From Strix aluco (lineage: Eukaryota; Chordata; Aves; Strigiformes; Strigidae): a stretch of DNA of 64,000 nucleotides. This document shows, one piece after another, positions 9,300-22,123 of the stretch (positions are counted from its first letter, which is position 1; each line of letters begins with the position of its first letter). Under the pieces are notes generated by a model. It ran no database searches and had not been told where the DNA came from. It saw nothing but the letters and a program-made list of their open reading frames with translations. A program made the translations under genes and the position numbers. Where the stretch lies: NCBI RefSeq assembly GCF_031877795.1, contig NC_133935.1:74852303-74916302 (forward strand), given 5' to 3'.

Positions 9300-12200
9300 A
9301 TTACCTTTACACCACATTTTTCTTATCCCTTGTATTTTTTTTTGCTGTCACTGTGAACAGTGCCTTTTTCCCAAGGTTTCAAATTTAGATCTTTTAGGAA
9401 CAACTTTGAACTGTTTTCCCATGATTGATGTTAAAACTCATCATTCTGCCCTTAAAATAGTTTTCATTAATGAGACTTGAGTTTCTATTTCACTCTCCAT
9501 TGTTCCTTTTATTTTTTTCCAGAACGGATTAACCTTCAGTCCCCAAATGTTATCAGTTTCCATCAATGACTGTTACTATTCTTAGATATACTGTATATTG
9601 TCTGGAACCATTGCTTTGATAGGTTGTAAAAAATAGTTTTCAACTATTTTAAGTGGTAGTTATGCACTCTTTCAGTACTGATAAAAAGTTGATTAAAGTC
9701 TGGCCAATTCTACCTTTGTTATTAACTGCTGTATTTAAGAAATACGGATTGTGACTTAATATCTGCTTTCATTAGGGTTACTTACATTTCTAGTACCCGC
9801 TTGATCTGGTGGGTATTTTCATTGTAAATTCTTATTGTTCAGTTTATTAAAAAATAAAAAGGTGTTGGAGTTCAAAGTGAGGGAGGGGAAGAGAGAGAAA
9901 AACTGGAGAGTAAGATGCTGCTTGAGGTATAAACAGGGTTATAACTGAGTTGCAGAAACTCCTTTATGGATACTCTCTCTACCAGTTATGCTGAAGTGTA
10001 GAAAGCTTTTTGTAAGTCAGTAGAAGTAAAGAGTGCCCAGGAGGTGATGTTAGTGATGGTGCATTGGTAACAGAAGAGCAGATTGCAGTCTATGTTTTTC
10101 AGCATCAGCCCGAGAAACAGGTCAGCTTCTTGAGGCTTTTGCGGGGTATTCCCTCAAAAGCTTTCATTATCTCATCCACTTACACCCTACTCTGATCTTT
10201 GGAAGAATGGAGACTTCCATCATTTTTTGTTTTAAATTAAGGAAGTGTGTAGAAATTTTTGCTCATGGGAGTCCAGTTAGCTCCAGGGATTATTCTGTAA
10301 CTCTTAAGGGACACTTAAATTAAAAATGTGAGGCTGGCAATAGGTATCAATGGAGAGGGAGTTATTAAGAATGGGGAAGACCCTTGGTCTTCAATTCTCT
10401 TCTTTCCTCTCAGGTCCCTAGCAATATCTTGCAGCTGCATAAGGGTTTCATAGCACATAAAAATTTCATCTGGGGTCAGCATTTACTAAAAATGTACTCA
10501 CCCACCAAAGCCCCCAGAGTGCACCCTGACTGTGCTCTGCTGTGTTTAGGATTTTCTTGCATAAACTGAACTTTGCAAAAGCAAGGCTGATTTCTGAATA
10601 CTGTGACCTGTTCTTTAGATGGTCTATTTGAATTTGGCAGATCTGAGCCTTACTTAGTGTGATTTTGAGTGAATGTGGGTTTCTAAATCTTGATGTTGGC
10701 CAATGGATTGTCTGTATTTTGGAAGCTCTTGTCTGGCCCCAGAGTTCACGTGGTGTGTCTTTGCAAATTTTAAAAAGTTGTGCTTTTAAGATCTCTTGAC
10801 CACAAACTGATGAAGGATGCCAACCTTAAAAGAAAAAGGTAGGCAAGGTCACAGCCCACAGCCTCTTACAAATTGTGTTTCGCTAGGGAAGATGTTAAAT
10901 TTTAACAGGTGCAGCTGTCATCGTTTTAATTTGTGGGCCAAATCAGCAGTCAGCAGATGGCTCAGCCAAAGATGTGTTCAGGCATGGGATTGATGAAAGG
11001 GGGTAGAAGGTCCACAAAGGCCTAAATGAGCCTTTCTTGCAAATTTGCAGAAGAGATGTAATCTCTGGTTAAATCCTTTCTCCCCCCATCAGAGGTCTCA
11101 TCCCCCCTGCAAAGGAGACTTGATTGCCCCAAATAACAGAAATCAAAGTCAGCATGGCATGCCGGCATGACCCACATTTGTCAGGTGACATCTGATGTAG
11201 GACAGAAATGGTATTGTTGGTATTACGGGTCTGCATAGGGCAGACTATGCTGGGCTTGTCTGTATACATTAAAAAAAGGATCTTTGCCTCAGTGAGTTCA
11301 CTGTCCGAGGCCCAGAGCTTGGTGTGAGAGCTGGTGTGTGTGCACGGACAGACCTTTCTTACAGCACGTCGCCCAGTGTTGAAGTCAAGGAAGAAACCTA
11401 TAAATGGTAAAAGGGTGCAAAAATACTGTTTCAGTGGGGATATCACACATGTTTTCTTTTTTCTGACTTTAAAGGAGATATTTTTTAATATGTGTAATTT
11501 AGCTGTGGAATTCATTGCTAAAATCTGCCCATACTAACTGCTTTTATGTAGAAATTAAAAAAAGATATTTTTCTTATAAATAATTGTTGTAACTAGATAT
11601 AAATGGATATATATAAAACAAGATATAAACTTTGTACTTCAAGACCTAAGGTGACCAGTAAATGATTTATAAGTAGGTTACTGTGCCGTGATGGCATGTA
11701 GTATGTTTCTCTAATGTTTCCCGCATTGATTATTCTACCAAACCCGTGTTGGTTCATTAGGTAGAACAGGACGAGACTGTAAGACTGGCGGCATTTCTCA
11801 TTTTCTTTATTGTTCCCTTGATCTGGATTTTTGAAGACCACTGCTTTTGAAATACTGTAGCATTTTATTATGGTACAATACTACAGTATTTGCATATTGA
11901 CTAGTTGAAGTATGATTTTCAATCTGATAGTAGCTGTGGTGATACAACTGAGATGGATTCAGATGCAACATTTATTTGCTTTGTGTGTCTCATGCCCTAC
12001 AGCAGTGGTTTAGATTTGTCATGAGTGTTTGCTGCATGGAGAGGGAAGGAAACAGCACTGTCTTACCTCTGAGAATAAGCAACCTTTCATACCAGCCCTT
12101 GTTATGAGAATTTCAATAGTCTCTGATGAAAGGTTCAGTCTTTTTAACATGCTTCCTTTCTTTGTGTTAACATTTCCTGCCTTTTCATCGGGCATGAAAG

Positions 12201-15200
12201 GTGCACAGAGTGCAAATGTGTGTCTGGAATATTTGTGTAATTCCCACTTTTTCTTCCCCCAGTTGTGACTAGCCTCTGGGATAAACATAGGACAAACTCT
12301 GACAGTGCAACTTTTAACATCTGTCAAAGCCCAAAAACAGATTGCCTGTGGAAAAGACCTTCCCAGTCTGTCAGACGATGCCTTCTTGTTAGGCGGGCGG
12401 TCTTCCTCTGTTCTTACTCCCCTCAGGTCAGTCCTGGAAAATGAAAGTCATAGCCTGTGTCACACAGTTCGCACAGCACAGGCTGGGCTGTGCCAATGGA
12501 TGGTGGAATCATGGAGGCAGAGATACCCCTGGTCCATGCCTGTGGGACCTTCTCCCAGGTCCCCCCCAGTGCTCAGATGCCTCCCATGGGTGACACATTT
12601 TTTACTCTTTTCCTAAAGGGAAGAGCAGGGTCACAGGGGTGGGTTTTTTTGAAGACTTAGTTTTGTTTCAATATCTCTCTCACTAAGCATTTGCCTTAAA
12701 TAAGGCAATGTCAGAGAGGTGTATGTCCTGCTTGGAGAGGGAGAACCAGGATTTGTGAGGGGCATTAGGGTTTGTGCCCATTTATTCCACAGTCGAGGAC
12801 CAGGCATTACTCTGTTCTTCTGCAGCTGGAGAGGTCCTGGCTGGGGCTGGTGGTGGCACCCAATGGCCAGGCATGGGGCCCACAGCCTCCCTGCCATTGT
12901 CTCCTGCAACCGTGTGGAGCAGCTGATGCCTCCTGGGTACCACAGTGTTTCCTGGGCAGCTGGGTTCAGCTTGGGTTCAGCTTAGCTTCAGGCAGAGGCA
13001 CCTGTGGGCTTGTTCTTTGTTTCACCAACCGCATCATCAGCTGTGTCACTGCAGACTCCCTTTGCTCCAGTTGTTGCCTGTTCACTCTTGTCCTGCTGCT
13101 GTCAGCATGGTTTTCTGTTTGGGGAGATGGTTGGTGTATGTGATTTTTGCATGCTGGTAGTGACCCCCACAAGGCTTCTCTCCATCCACCCCAGGTCTTG
13201 CTGGGGAATCAGGACATTCCTGACTGCTACCTTGTAGTGTTTCCTCATGACCTGTTGTAGGCAACGCCCTTTACATGAACATCTCAGTCTAGAAAGCAGG
13301 AGGTGTCTGGGGGGACTGGACATGAGTGGCCTGTGAAAGTTGCAGGGGAGCAGGTGTGGAGTTCAGACACTTTCCCAAAGGCTTTTATTGCAAAGCGGAG
13401 CCTGTTTTTTGCAGTCTTTATAAAGTCCCTCTTGCCATATTTTTTCATCCTGGGAACAAAACAGAGAAGAGCGTTCCCTGCTCCTTTCTAGGCACTTTGA
13501 TGTAATATTGGTTGTGAGAGTTTCACAAGCGTCTCCTTAGGGGGTGAAATCAATGGTGCTTTTACAGTTGTTGAAATTCAACCTGCAAGAGCCCTGAGTG
13601 ACAGCAGGTGACAAATCCATCTCCCTTCTGGTGCAAGCTTTATCATACACTACCCTAAGTTTTCAAAAAAACCCATTCATCCAGCCTTCTACAAATTGAC
13701 CTTCTTCCTAAAATTGTGTGTGCTGCAGGTTTCTCTCCAAACTGTGCAAGCGCTTCAGTGCCATGTCCAAGTGCTGCCCCAGTTTCCCATGTCCCAGAGT
13801 GACAAACACCACGGGGTGTATCCAGCCCTGCAGCGGGACCAGTGGTCCCCACAGGCCCTCTCTGGGGGCATGCCATGCCCCGCTCCCCGCGAGGGAGGTG
13901 GTGTGCCAACCTGGGGGACAGCCTGTCCCCACTTCCTTGCTGAAGTGCCAGGTGCCAGCAGGGGGGGATGTCAGATGGATGGTAGCCCCACTTGCCTCCA
14001 GCCCCGTCCCCTCCTCCCCTCCTCCTCTCTGCCTACTCAGAGGAGAGAGCAGCTCCAGGGGACAGTTCAGAGTATTTGATTGTGATGCCCAGGGTAAAAT
14101 TTGATTTAGGTTTGGTGGATAACAAGTCTTACTAATAAGCCCAGCCTTCAGGGTGTAGGGGTTCACTAGGTGTTGGAAATATTTGTGAAGCCATGTGTAA
14201 AACTGTTGCTGCATCTTCTCCTGAGGCAGAAGCCTTAGGGCATGCAGGGTGGTCGCTGGTTTCTCTCTTCCGTTTTGCAAGATACAGCACAGGGGGAACT
14301 GGTAGCGCCCTTGCTCTTCTTCCACAGGGTGAGCGGATTAATCATCAGAGATCAGGCTGAAGATCTGTGTGTTTCCCTGAATGGCATCTACTCACATGTA
14401 CACGTCTGTGGCTGCTTGTTTCCCACAGGAGGCAGGGCCGTACACATCAGGCTGAGGGGATCAAGTTATAAACCAGACCAACTATGCTAAGAGCTTAGCA
14501 AAATTACAATTGCCTCAGATCAGCCAGAGTTATTTATTCCTCCCCATGTCTGCTTGAAGGATAGTTTTGTAAATAAAAGGCTATAACCTGACAGAGCTGA
14601 AAGACAAGAATAGGGTCTTCCTGCCTGCTCCAGCTCTGGTTGTGGTTGTGTCTGCTACTGTCTGGCTCATCTCTCCTTGCTGCCATGGGTGGCTGGATGC
14701 TGGCACTCCATCCTTTGTACCCTTCCAGCGCCTGACCATCATGTAGCTGTGCACAGAGCAGTCTAGCCACGGTGTAAGGGACCTCAGCATTTCCCTCTTT
14801 CCACACCCCTCGATGTTACTTTCAAGAGTGCAGTTAGATGACCAAAAGTTGGTAAAGAAGAAAACCCCCAGTTTGTACAAGGAAATCCGTCGAGCAAGCT
14901 CCCTTTCATGCACAGGTGTACATCTGGGCACAAATGCTGTTTTCCCCTCCTCATCCTGCTGTATCACACCTGCAGGTGGTTCCTGGCCTGCCCCAGCTTG
15001 GGTTTGAAGGGATTTGCATGTTGGTTGTTCATGGGTAGCATATGTAGGATACTCCCTGGGAACGTACGGGGAGACCATGAAAGGTCTGTCCACGTGCTGA
15101 GCACATCATAGCAGAGAGGAGGGAAGGAAAATGAAAAAGAGAGAGCATATAACACTTGCTGGCCAGAAGACTTAGAGAAATCTGTGAATATTCTTCCCTC

Positions 15201-18200
15201 TGTGGCTGAGAGGTACTTTGTGGTTACAGCATTCAACACGTCTGGTAGAATATTCATAAATGAGTTAGCGAGGACACAGAAAATCAGCTTTCCTGTGTAG
15301 GTTGCCCGTGCTCTCGCAGAGGAATATTCATGGCAGAGCTGGGTCTGCCCATGACGGTCCTGTATGCGGGAGCTCTTCCAGCACCAGAAATGAAAGCAAT
15401 GAGTAGGTGATTGGCCTTTTTAACATCTGAAAACAGCAGCATGACACTCTGTGGCCTCTCTTCGAGTCAGGCCCTGGGATGTGAGAAGTCATTTATCACG
15501 TCACACAGCTTGGCAAGGCCTCTGCCGTTTGCCTTCCACTTTTTCCACTGCTCCCCAGGACAATACAATAGATAGGAAAGAACAAGAAATATAGATAATA
15601 TTTATCTTTCTTGCTGTGGTTTCCAGGCCACACTAACCTTCCAGTGTTCCTATCTTGTGGGGGAAATGCGCTGCTAGAAAAAAACAACTCTCCTTCCAGA
15701 ATTAGACACATTCATCTGAACACTGGATGAAATGATTATTGATACCAAGAGCTGCAGAGAGAAACAAAACAGCACAACTGGCCAAGGCAAAGATCCTGGT
15801 TTAATGAAGCAGGCTTGTGGGGATACCAGGCATCAAAATTAAAGAGTCAGTACTAGAAAGCGCTGGGAAAAAAGGTTCCTAGTACATTTGAAAGAAGTGA
15901 TCTCTGGCTGAACTCCAGTGTTAAACATTTCTGTAGAGCAATTCTGACTCTGGCCCGAAAAGACTTCAGAACCTGATTCTAGTTAGTACGAAGATCAAAA
16001 ACCTCTGGCAAATATTTTTATGCTTTTCAATTATTATAGCTGATTTGCTGATGACTGATACTGTCAGATAGGTTTTCAAGTTGATAATATTCTTGCGTGA
16101 GACACAGGGCTTTAGAATTGATTCAGCTGGAATTGCCACATTTGTAGTGAATTCATTTAAAATCTGGTTTTGTGAAGGATAAAAACTGATATGTGAGTAG
16201 AATTTGATAACTGTTTTAATGGAAAATGGGGGAAGTGACACATTTGAGATATATTACTGATATTTTCAAAACAAAGTTTTGATTTTTGTTTTGGAAAAGT
16301 ATCTTAATTGTGAAACTGACTGTGAAAAAGAAAAAAAGAAGTTAGCTGCATAATCAGAAAATGAAATGAGACTTTTCTGCTTGAACAAAATTCTTTATCT
16401 AATTTTTTTGGGTTCATTGAAGATTTTCATATTGACCTAACTGATATTTTAATTTATTTTTTTGTGCTAGACCCCTCAGTACTTCTTTTATGTTAACCCA
16501 AGCTGCTGATCTCTTTTTCTTTCTTTTTCTTTTCATTTTGGTCACTGAACCAAAAATCGAACAGTTCTACTTCTGACAAGTTGACCATTTAATTTCCGGC
16601 CACTGAACAGATCTGATTCAGACTAGTAACCCTCACCACTCTCCTCACATTTGTTCCCAAAATAAATTACAGAATAATAATTTGCTCTTTAAGGCACCTA
16701 ACTGCAGTTGGTAGCAATACTGCCATTTCCAAGGTAACAAACTCATGTTTTCTATAATGATACCTGCAGTTGCTATGTGGCTTCTGATGTATATGTTGAT
16801 CACAGTTTCCTTTACATCTAGTCATTGTTCAGTTTACTTTTTCAGCAGAAATCTTTTCCCTCATTCAGTTTCGGTAAAAAAGCCTGAGAGGAGATCTGTT
16901 GCTTGGCTCCTTCTGGATGTCTACAGTTAAAGGACATTTCTGCTTCCAAACTTGAAAACCTGTTGTGCATCTATAGAATTGGGATTCATTTAACTAGACA
17001 AATAGGCTTTCATGTCTTTAAAATTATCTTTTTTTTCAAGTAATAATATTTACAGAGCTGTACATCTCAAATAGAAATGACCTGCTCAGAGTAGACATGG
17101 AAATTGGCTTTGAGAGATGCAGGTGTATTTTGCTCAGAGAAATGATCCCCCCATGTTCTTCATTGCCCCACTTTTCCTTCAACCTTTAGTTAATGCAGTT
17201 ACAGAGTATAATGGAGTTACAGTGGAGCTGTGATGTTTGCAGAATTTGCCTCAACCAGTGGAGATGAAAAGGTGTGGGTTTGGCTGAGGCTGGCAGCACC
17301 GGTCCCTCCCCAGCCTCAGGCAGCCCTGAGTACTCCAGTGAGCATCTGTGGACCTTTTCACTCAAAGAGATGTAAGTTTTGTTTCATCAAGTGGTAGCAG
17401 ATGTTAGAGAGCTTTCATGCCATTCATCACCAAGGGAAAGCCAATGCAAAGGCATCTGGCTGTTTTCTTAGTACAAATTGTTTTTTTAAACTCTAAACTG
17501 TCTTTGAGCAGCGGTGGTGGTGTATTACACACTGGCTACTCTTATTCTGGGACCTTGACCAAAAGCCCAATGTCCAGCTCCCCGCAAGTGCTTTTTTACC
17601 AATTAGTGAGATTACAGTAGAGAGCAAATTCTCCTGCTATTTGCAACATTTTCCATTTGAGAAAACACATTGTAAAATTAATTGCAGTACAATATTTCTT
17701 CTGATTGCACTTCACTAACTGCTAAGAAACACTACTGAGTGACTTGCACCGTAACTATTAATCTTTTATTCCAGATTTACAAAGCTTGCACTTGTTGCAG
17801 CTACGAAGTACTCTCTACATGCAAACAGTCAGAAACAGGAAACCTCTTTTTTTCTAATTGACATATTTTCTCTAGAGCATGTAGATTTGTTATGAGGTGC
17901 AGAGCTCATACAGACACTAGTAAGCACAGTACCTCAAATCTTTGTCAAATCATTGACAAATAAAAATTGCATGTTCTGTCTGACACCTTGGAGTGCTCCA
18001 ACTCCTGATGCTCCAGGGTGGAGGAGGACTGTGGTCCCCATGAAAAAGGATCAGTGCCAGCAAAGCCCACAGCTCCTTAATGCATCGTGTAATGTGAGTG
18101 ATGAGACAAGAGCTTTGGGCAGCAGGCCAAGCTTTAACTCTACTCACTTCTTGAAAATTTTACTAATTTACTGCTCGAGCTGAACATGTGAATGGCAGTT

Positions 18201-19130
18201 TCCATCCCTCTTGGGGCAGTACTGCACTGGGGCAAGCCTGACCCTGGCGTCCAGGTGCAGAAAGGTGAGGCAGAAGGGATGACTACACATGAGGGAGCAG
18301 TCAGATTTTCAGTTTACTAGATTATTCCCCTCTTGTCTCCTTTTTCAAAGAGCTGGGCTCATTCTTCAGAGAATGTAGCTGGATCGACAGCTTCCATCTA
18401 GTAACTTCCCCCAAAACTGCTAGGCAGATGTATCGGTAGGAAAAAAATGCCACAGTCCAACAATCTGAATGACGTTCCAGCTGTGTGCCAGTTCAGTTCT
18501 CATCTCTTCTGCTGAATTTTACGTGTGTTTATTATGTTTAGCATGCAGAGTTGTTGTAATGAATTTGAATTAGAGGGGAATATTCTTCTTTGTGCTTTTT
18601 TAATGGCTGGATCACTGTGCTCTGGTATAAAGAGAGATTGATGCCTTTGTAATTAACTAGACCAGAATTTGATGGCCTTTTTAGTTTTGGATTTCACTTG
18701 CTGGTACCTTGTATAGGTATTTACCATTGAGGCAAACCAGGAATGAATGATAATAACATATTACATTTCCTCTATTCCTCTTGAACAATTTGGAAATGTT
18801 TAGGTATAATGAAAGTATAATAATAAATTTTTTACTTATACACTTAAGAGCATATTCCATGATATCCTTTGTTACATACCTGGCTGTTTTGTTACTTCTC
18901 GAGCTTTTCTGTTGCAGGCAATCAGATGGCTGCTGGGATAAATACATGTTGGGTTGCTAATCATTTAATGTACTCTTCAGAATCAGAAGTGCCACAAGGA
19001 AATATATGTGAGTGGGGTGGCAGAGATCTTAATACATATTTTAGGATCCTGGGTATTTAGCAGCTATTTATTATGCTTACTGTTTGTGTCATGGTAGGCC
19101 TAACATAATTACCGTCATATATCAAAAGAT
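9300..19130. other. Intron 1 stretch without recognised elements
   Basis: This is A+T-rich intronic sequence. The longest frame (13708-14325, minus strand, 205 codons) has no domain, signal peptide or composition bias that I recognise, and lies in a locally G+C-richer patch (12.7-14.1 kb), so I treat it as chance. Around 10900-10935 an E-box (CAGCTG), a second E-box-like CAGGTG and a TTTTAATTTG homeodomain-like word cluster together, which is a possible enhancer but weak. Confidence 0.5.
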
Positions 19131-19535
19131 CATAGAATCACAGAATCATAGAATGGTTTGGGTTGGAAGGGACCTTAAAGATCACCTAGTTCCAACCCCC
19201 CTGCCAGGGGCAGGGACACCTTCCACTAGAGCAGGTTGCTCAAGGCCCCGTCCAACCTGGCCTTGAACACTGACAGGGAGGGGGCAGCCACAGCTTCTCT
19301 GGGCAACTTGTTCCAGTGCCTCACCACCCTCACAGTGAAGAACTTCCTTATACCTAATCTAAATCTACCCTTTTTCAGTTTAAAACTGTTACCCCTCATC
19401 CTATCCATACATTCCCTGATAAAGAGTCCCTCCCCATCTTTCCTGGAGCCCCCTTTAAGTACTGGAAGGCCGCTCTAAGGTCTCCCCGGAGCCTTCTCTT
19501 CTCCAGGCTGAACAACCCCAACTCTCTCAGCCTGT
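19131..19535 (-). mobile_element. CR1 LINE 3' fragment (subfamily A)
   Basis: The minus-strand element has its 3' terminus at 19131, where the complement ends in CATTCTATGATTCTGTGATTCTATG-type 8-bp repeats. Upstream of that are the CR1 3' UTR (complement of ...GGTTGGAAGGGACCTTAAAG...) and the end of the ORF2 polymerase. The last codons of ORF2 are readable at 19226-19408: GRFRLGIRKFFT, then HWNKLPREA, then a SNLL C-terminus. The 5' part is lost, as is usual for CR1 because of incomplete reverse transcription. The 5' boundary near 19535 is approximate; after CTCAGCCTGTTAG the match fades. It differs in C-terminus from the copies at 40.9 and 48.7 kb (RDMV), so it belongs to another CR1 subfamily. 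Confidence 0.92.
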
Positions 19536-21510
19536 TAGATAGCCCAACTGTCTAGTGTCTTGAAAATCCGCCTTTAATATATCCCAGCAAAACCACATTT
19601 CTGTGTCTTAGATCTGGTTTAGGTTTTGGATTGGCACCTTTTATGTGGTACAAAGCTGGTAATATATTGGACAGGAATTAGAAATTGCAGGGAGATCTCC
19701 CAGTTCTGCTTAAAAAAAAAAAGAATCTTGTGATATACTTAAATATAAACTTACTTAAATGTACCCAAAGATTCAGGTTAATTTTTTCTTTCCAGGAACA
19801 GAAAGCTGTGGAAGAATGCAAACATAATTTCAGTTTTTGTGACTTGTTCACTGTACGAATACCTTTTGTCGAATTTGTAGCCTGCAAAATCCCATGTTAT
19901 TTAAAAAGCTACAAACTGGAACATCTCCCTGTGAGAAACGAAGGAAGAAAGAAATGTTTCTCAAACTTAAAGCAGGATTTTTACATACTAGCTATAAATA
20001 TCTTGCAACTGTATGATTTGCCTTTAAAGAAAATAAAGCTGCTTGCTGTCTCTGCAGAAATGAATTGGGGAAAGGGATTTGTCCAGGGTAATTCAGTCTG
20101 ATGAATGGAGAGATATGTCCATCACTACTAACGTGACAGTTATTCCTTCTAAATATAAACTGATAATATTATATATTAGAGGCTTGATTATACTGTTAAG
20201 AAGATTAGTACATTTAAACAGAAAATAAAGGCTTATGTGCCCTAAATGTGAAACTAAAAGGAGAGGGTTTTATATATGGTGGTATCACAACATTCAGTAC
20301 CTTTAAACAAGGTATTTTCCCCATGAAAGTACCTGTAAGGAATAATCACTGCATGCTGCCTCTGGGAATAAGTGAGATGCCTTAAATCTAATCTCTTTCA
20401 AAGTGATAATTTAAACATATGCAGGTATTAATCTTGGCATATTTAGGTGTGTTTACTAGAGTAGGCATAACGATTGCGTGCAATCATGTCCACAAGGTCA
20501 GTTTTCTGGTTCATCCATTTTCTGTAAATGTTTGGGCCATCTTTTAATTGCAGAAACTGTGGCACATCTATAAAAAAATATGACAGAAGGGAAAAATGGT
20601 TGATGATGCCTCTGTGATATTTCTGTGAATCAGACCTATGAATTTAAAATATTTAACACATATTAAAGATTTCAGTGTCTTTTAATATTGTGCTTGACTT
20701 ACACAGTACTGTCTCTAAGGACATAGCTGAATCTTTTGATGGTATTGAATTTATGACATTGAATTTAAGACTTTTGTGCTCATGTCATGAAGCTTGTTAG
20801 GTAGTGTTTAACATGTCTCCTTTTCATTTTTATTTTTTTGAAATTCTTGTTCTTTATAACCTAGTAGTTCTTCTCAGTGAAAGATTTATAGTGAGGATGG
20901 GGGAAGACTTGATCCTTTTACAGTTATCTTCCTGATAGATAGCATTCCTTGATTTCCTTTTATGCACTGCTCAAATTAGATATTCTGCACCTTAATCACA
21001 ACACCATCTTACTTACTTTATCTTTTAAAAGTAAAAGCATTATGATTATAAATTAACTTAGAAATTTTATAAGATCTTCTGCCTCAGGGCTTGTCTTTGT
21101 TCCCAGCTGAAGCATTGCTCCCTGGTCAAGTCCTGTCCAGAGAAAAAAGCCCCTTAATTGAATCCAGCGGGGGCTGCAGTCTGAAGTGGCTGGTTTGTCC
21201 CGAGGCAGAGCTGGAGCTGGTGTTAACCCACAGCCTTGCTCTCTCCGTGAGCTGAACACAGACTGACTCCCCAAGAGCCTGCGTTTGTGCCAGTGGTGCA
21301 ATTTATCACACGGACACCAAAAGTGTTGTGCAGGTCAAAATTAAATGCTTGCACTTCAGAGAGCAAATCAAGGAGATGTGGACACCCAGGTATGTCGAGT
21401 GCTGGCTTTTCCACCCATTGGTTTCTCAGGACACCATGCAGAGGTGTGCCAGCCCCTGAGACCACCTGGCTGCAGGTAGCATGTCTGCCTGCCTGGTGCT
21501 GATGGCGCTT

Positions 21511-22123
21511 GCTCTGGGTACTGGTTTCATCTGGGATAGAGCTAATTTTTCTTCTTAGTAGCTAGAATAGTGCTGTGTTTTGGATTCAGTGTGGGATTTG
21601 GTATGAGAAGAATGTTGATAATACACTGATGTTTTTAGTTGTTGCTAAGAAATCAAGGACTTTTCAACTTCCCATGTTCTGCTAGTGTGCAGGTGCACAA
21701 GAAGTTAGGAGGGAGCATAGCCAGAGCAACAGACCCAAATTGGCCAGTGAAATATTCCATATCATATAACGTCATGCTCAGTATATAGACGAGGGTTGGC
21801 TGGGAAGCTCTTTCTCTCTTCTGGGATTGTGGTTTCGGGATTTCCCCTCTTCTGGGATCACTAGCTGGGAATGGGCTGGGCATTAGTCTGAGGGTGGTGA
21901 GCAATCACATTGTGCATCACTCGTTTGTATATTCTATTACTACTATTATTATTATCATTATTACTTTAATTTTATTTCATTTCAATTATTAATTTGTTTT
22001 CATCTCAGCCTACAAGTCTCCTTACCTTTACACCTCCAATTCTGTCCCCCATCTGCTGGGACAGGGGAAGGTCACTGAGTGGATGTATGGTGTTTGACTG
22101 CCGGCTGGGTTTAAGCCACCACA
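21511..22123 (+). mobile_element. Solo LTR of an avian ERVL-type endogenous retrovirus
   Basis: The sequence follows an LTR family widespread in birds. A 5' segment with GGTTTCATCTGGGATAGAG is followed by TGATGTTTTTAGTTGTTGCTAAG, then a TATA-like AGTATATAGAC at about 21779, and GGTGGTGAGCAATCACATTG. After that come an ATT-triplet-rich tract (about 21936-21990) and a 3' end GGCTGGGTTTAAGCCACCACA. No gag, pol or env sequence lies next to it, so it is a solo LTR left after recombination. The usual polyadenylation hexamer region after the ATT tract looks degraded. It lies in the same orientation as reelin. Exact ends and target-site duplication were not resolved; assignment to ERVL is from memory of the family. 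Confidence 0.82.

Noticed and set aside
11850..11891. Perfect 11-bp-arm inverted repeat with 20-base loop
   Set aside because: Near chance expectation given the free choice of loop length, and the stem is too short for a microRNA precursor.
13708..14325. 205-codon minus-strand open frame
   Set aside because: No domain or family is recognisable, no splice or promoter context is visible, and it lies in a locally G+C-rich patch where long chance frames are expected.
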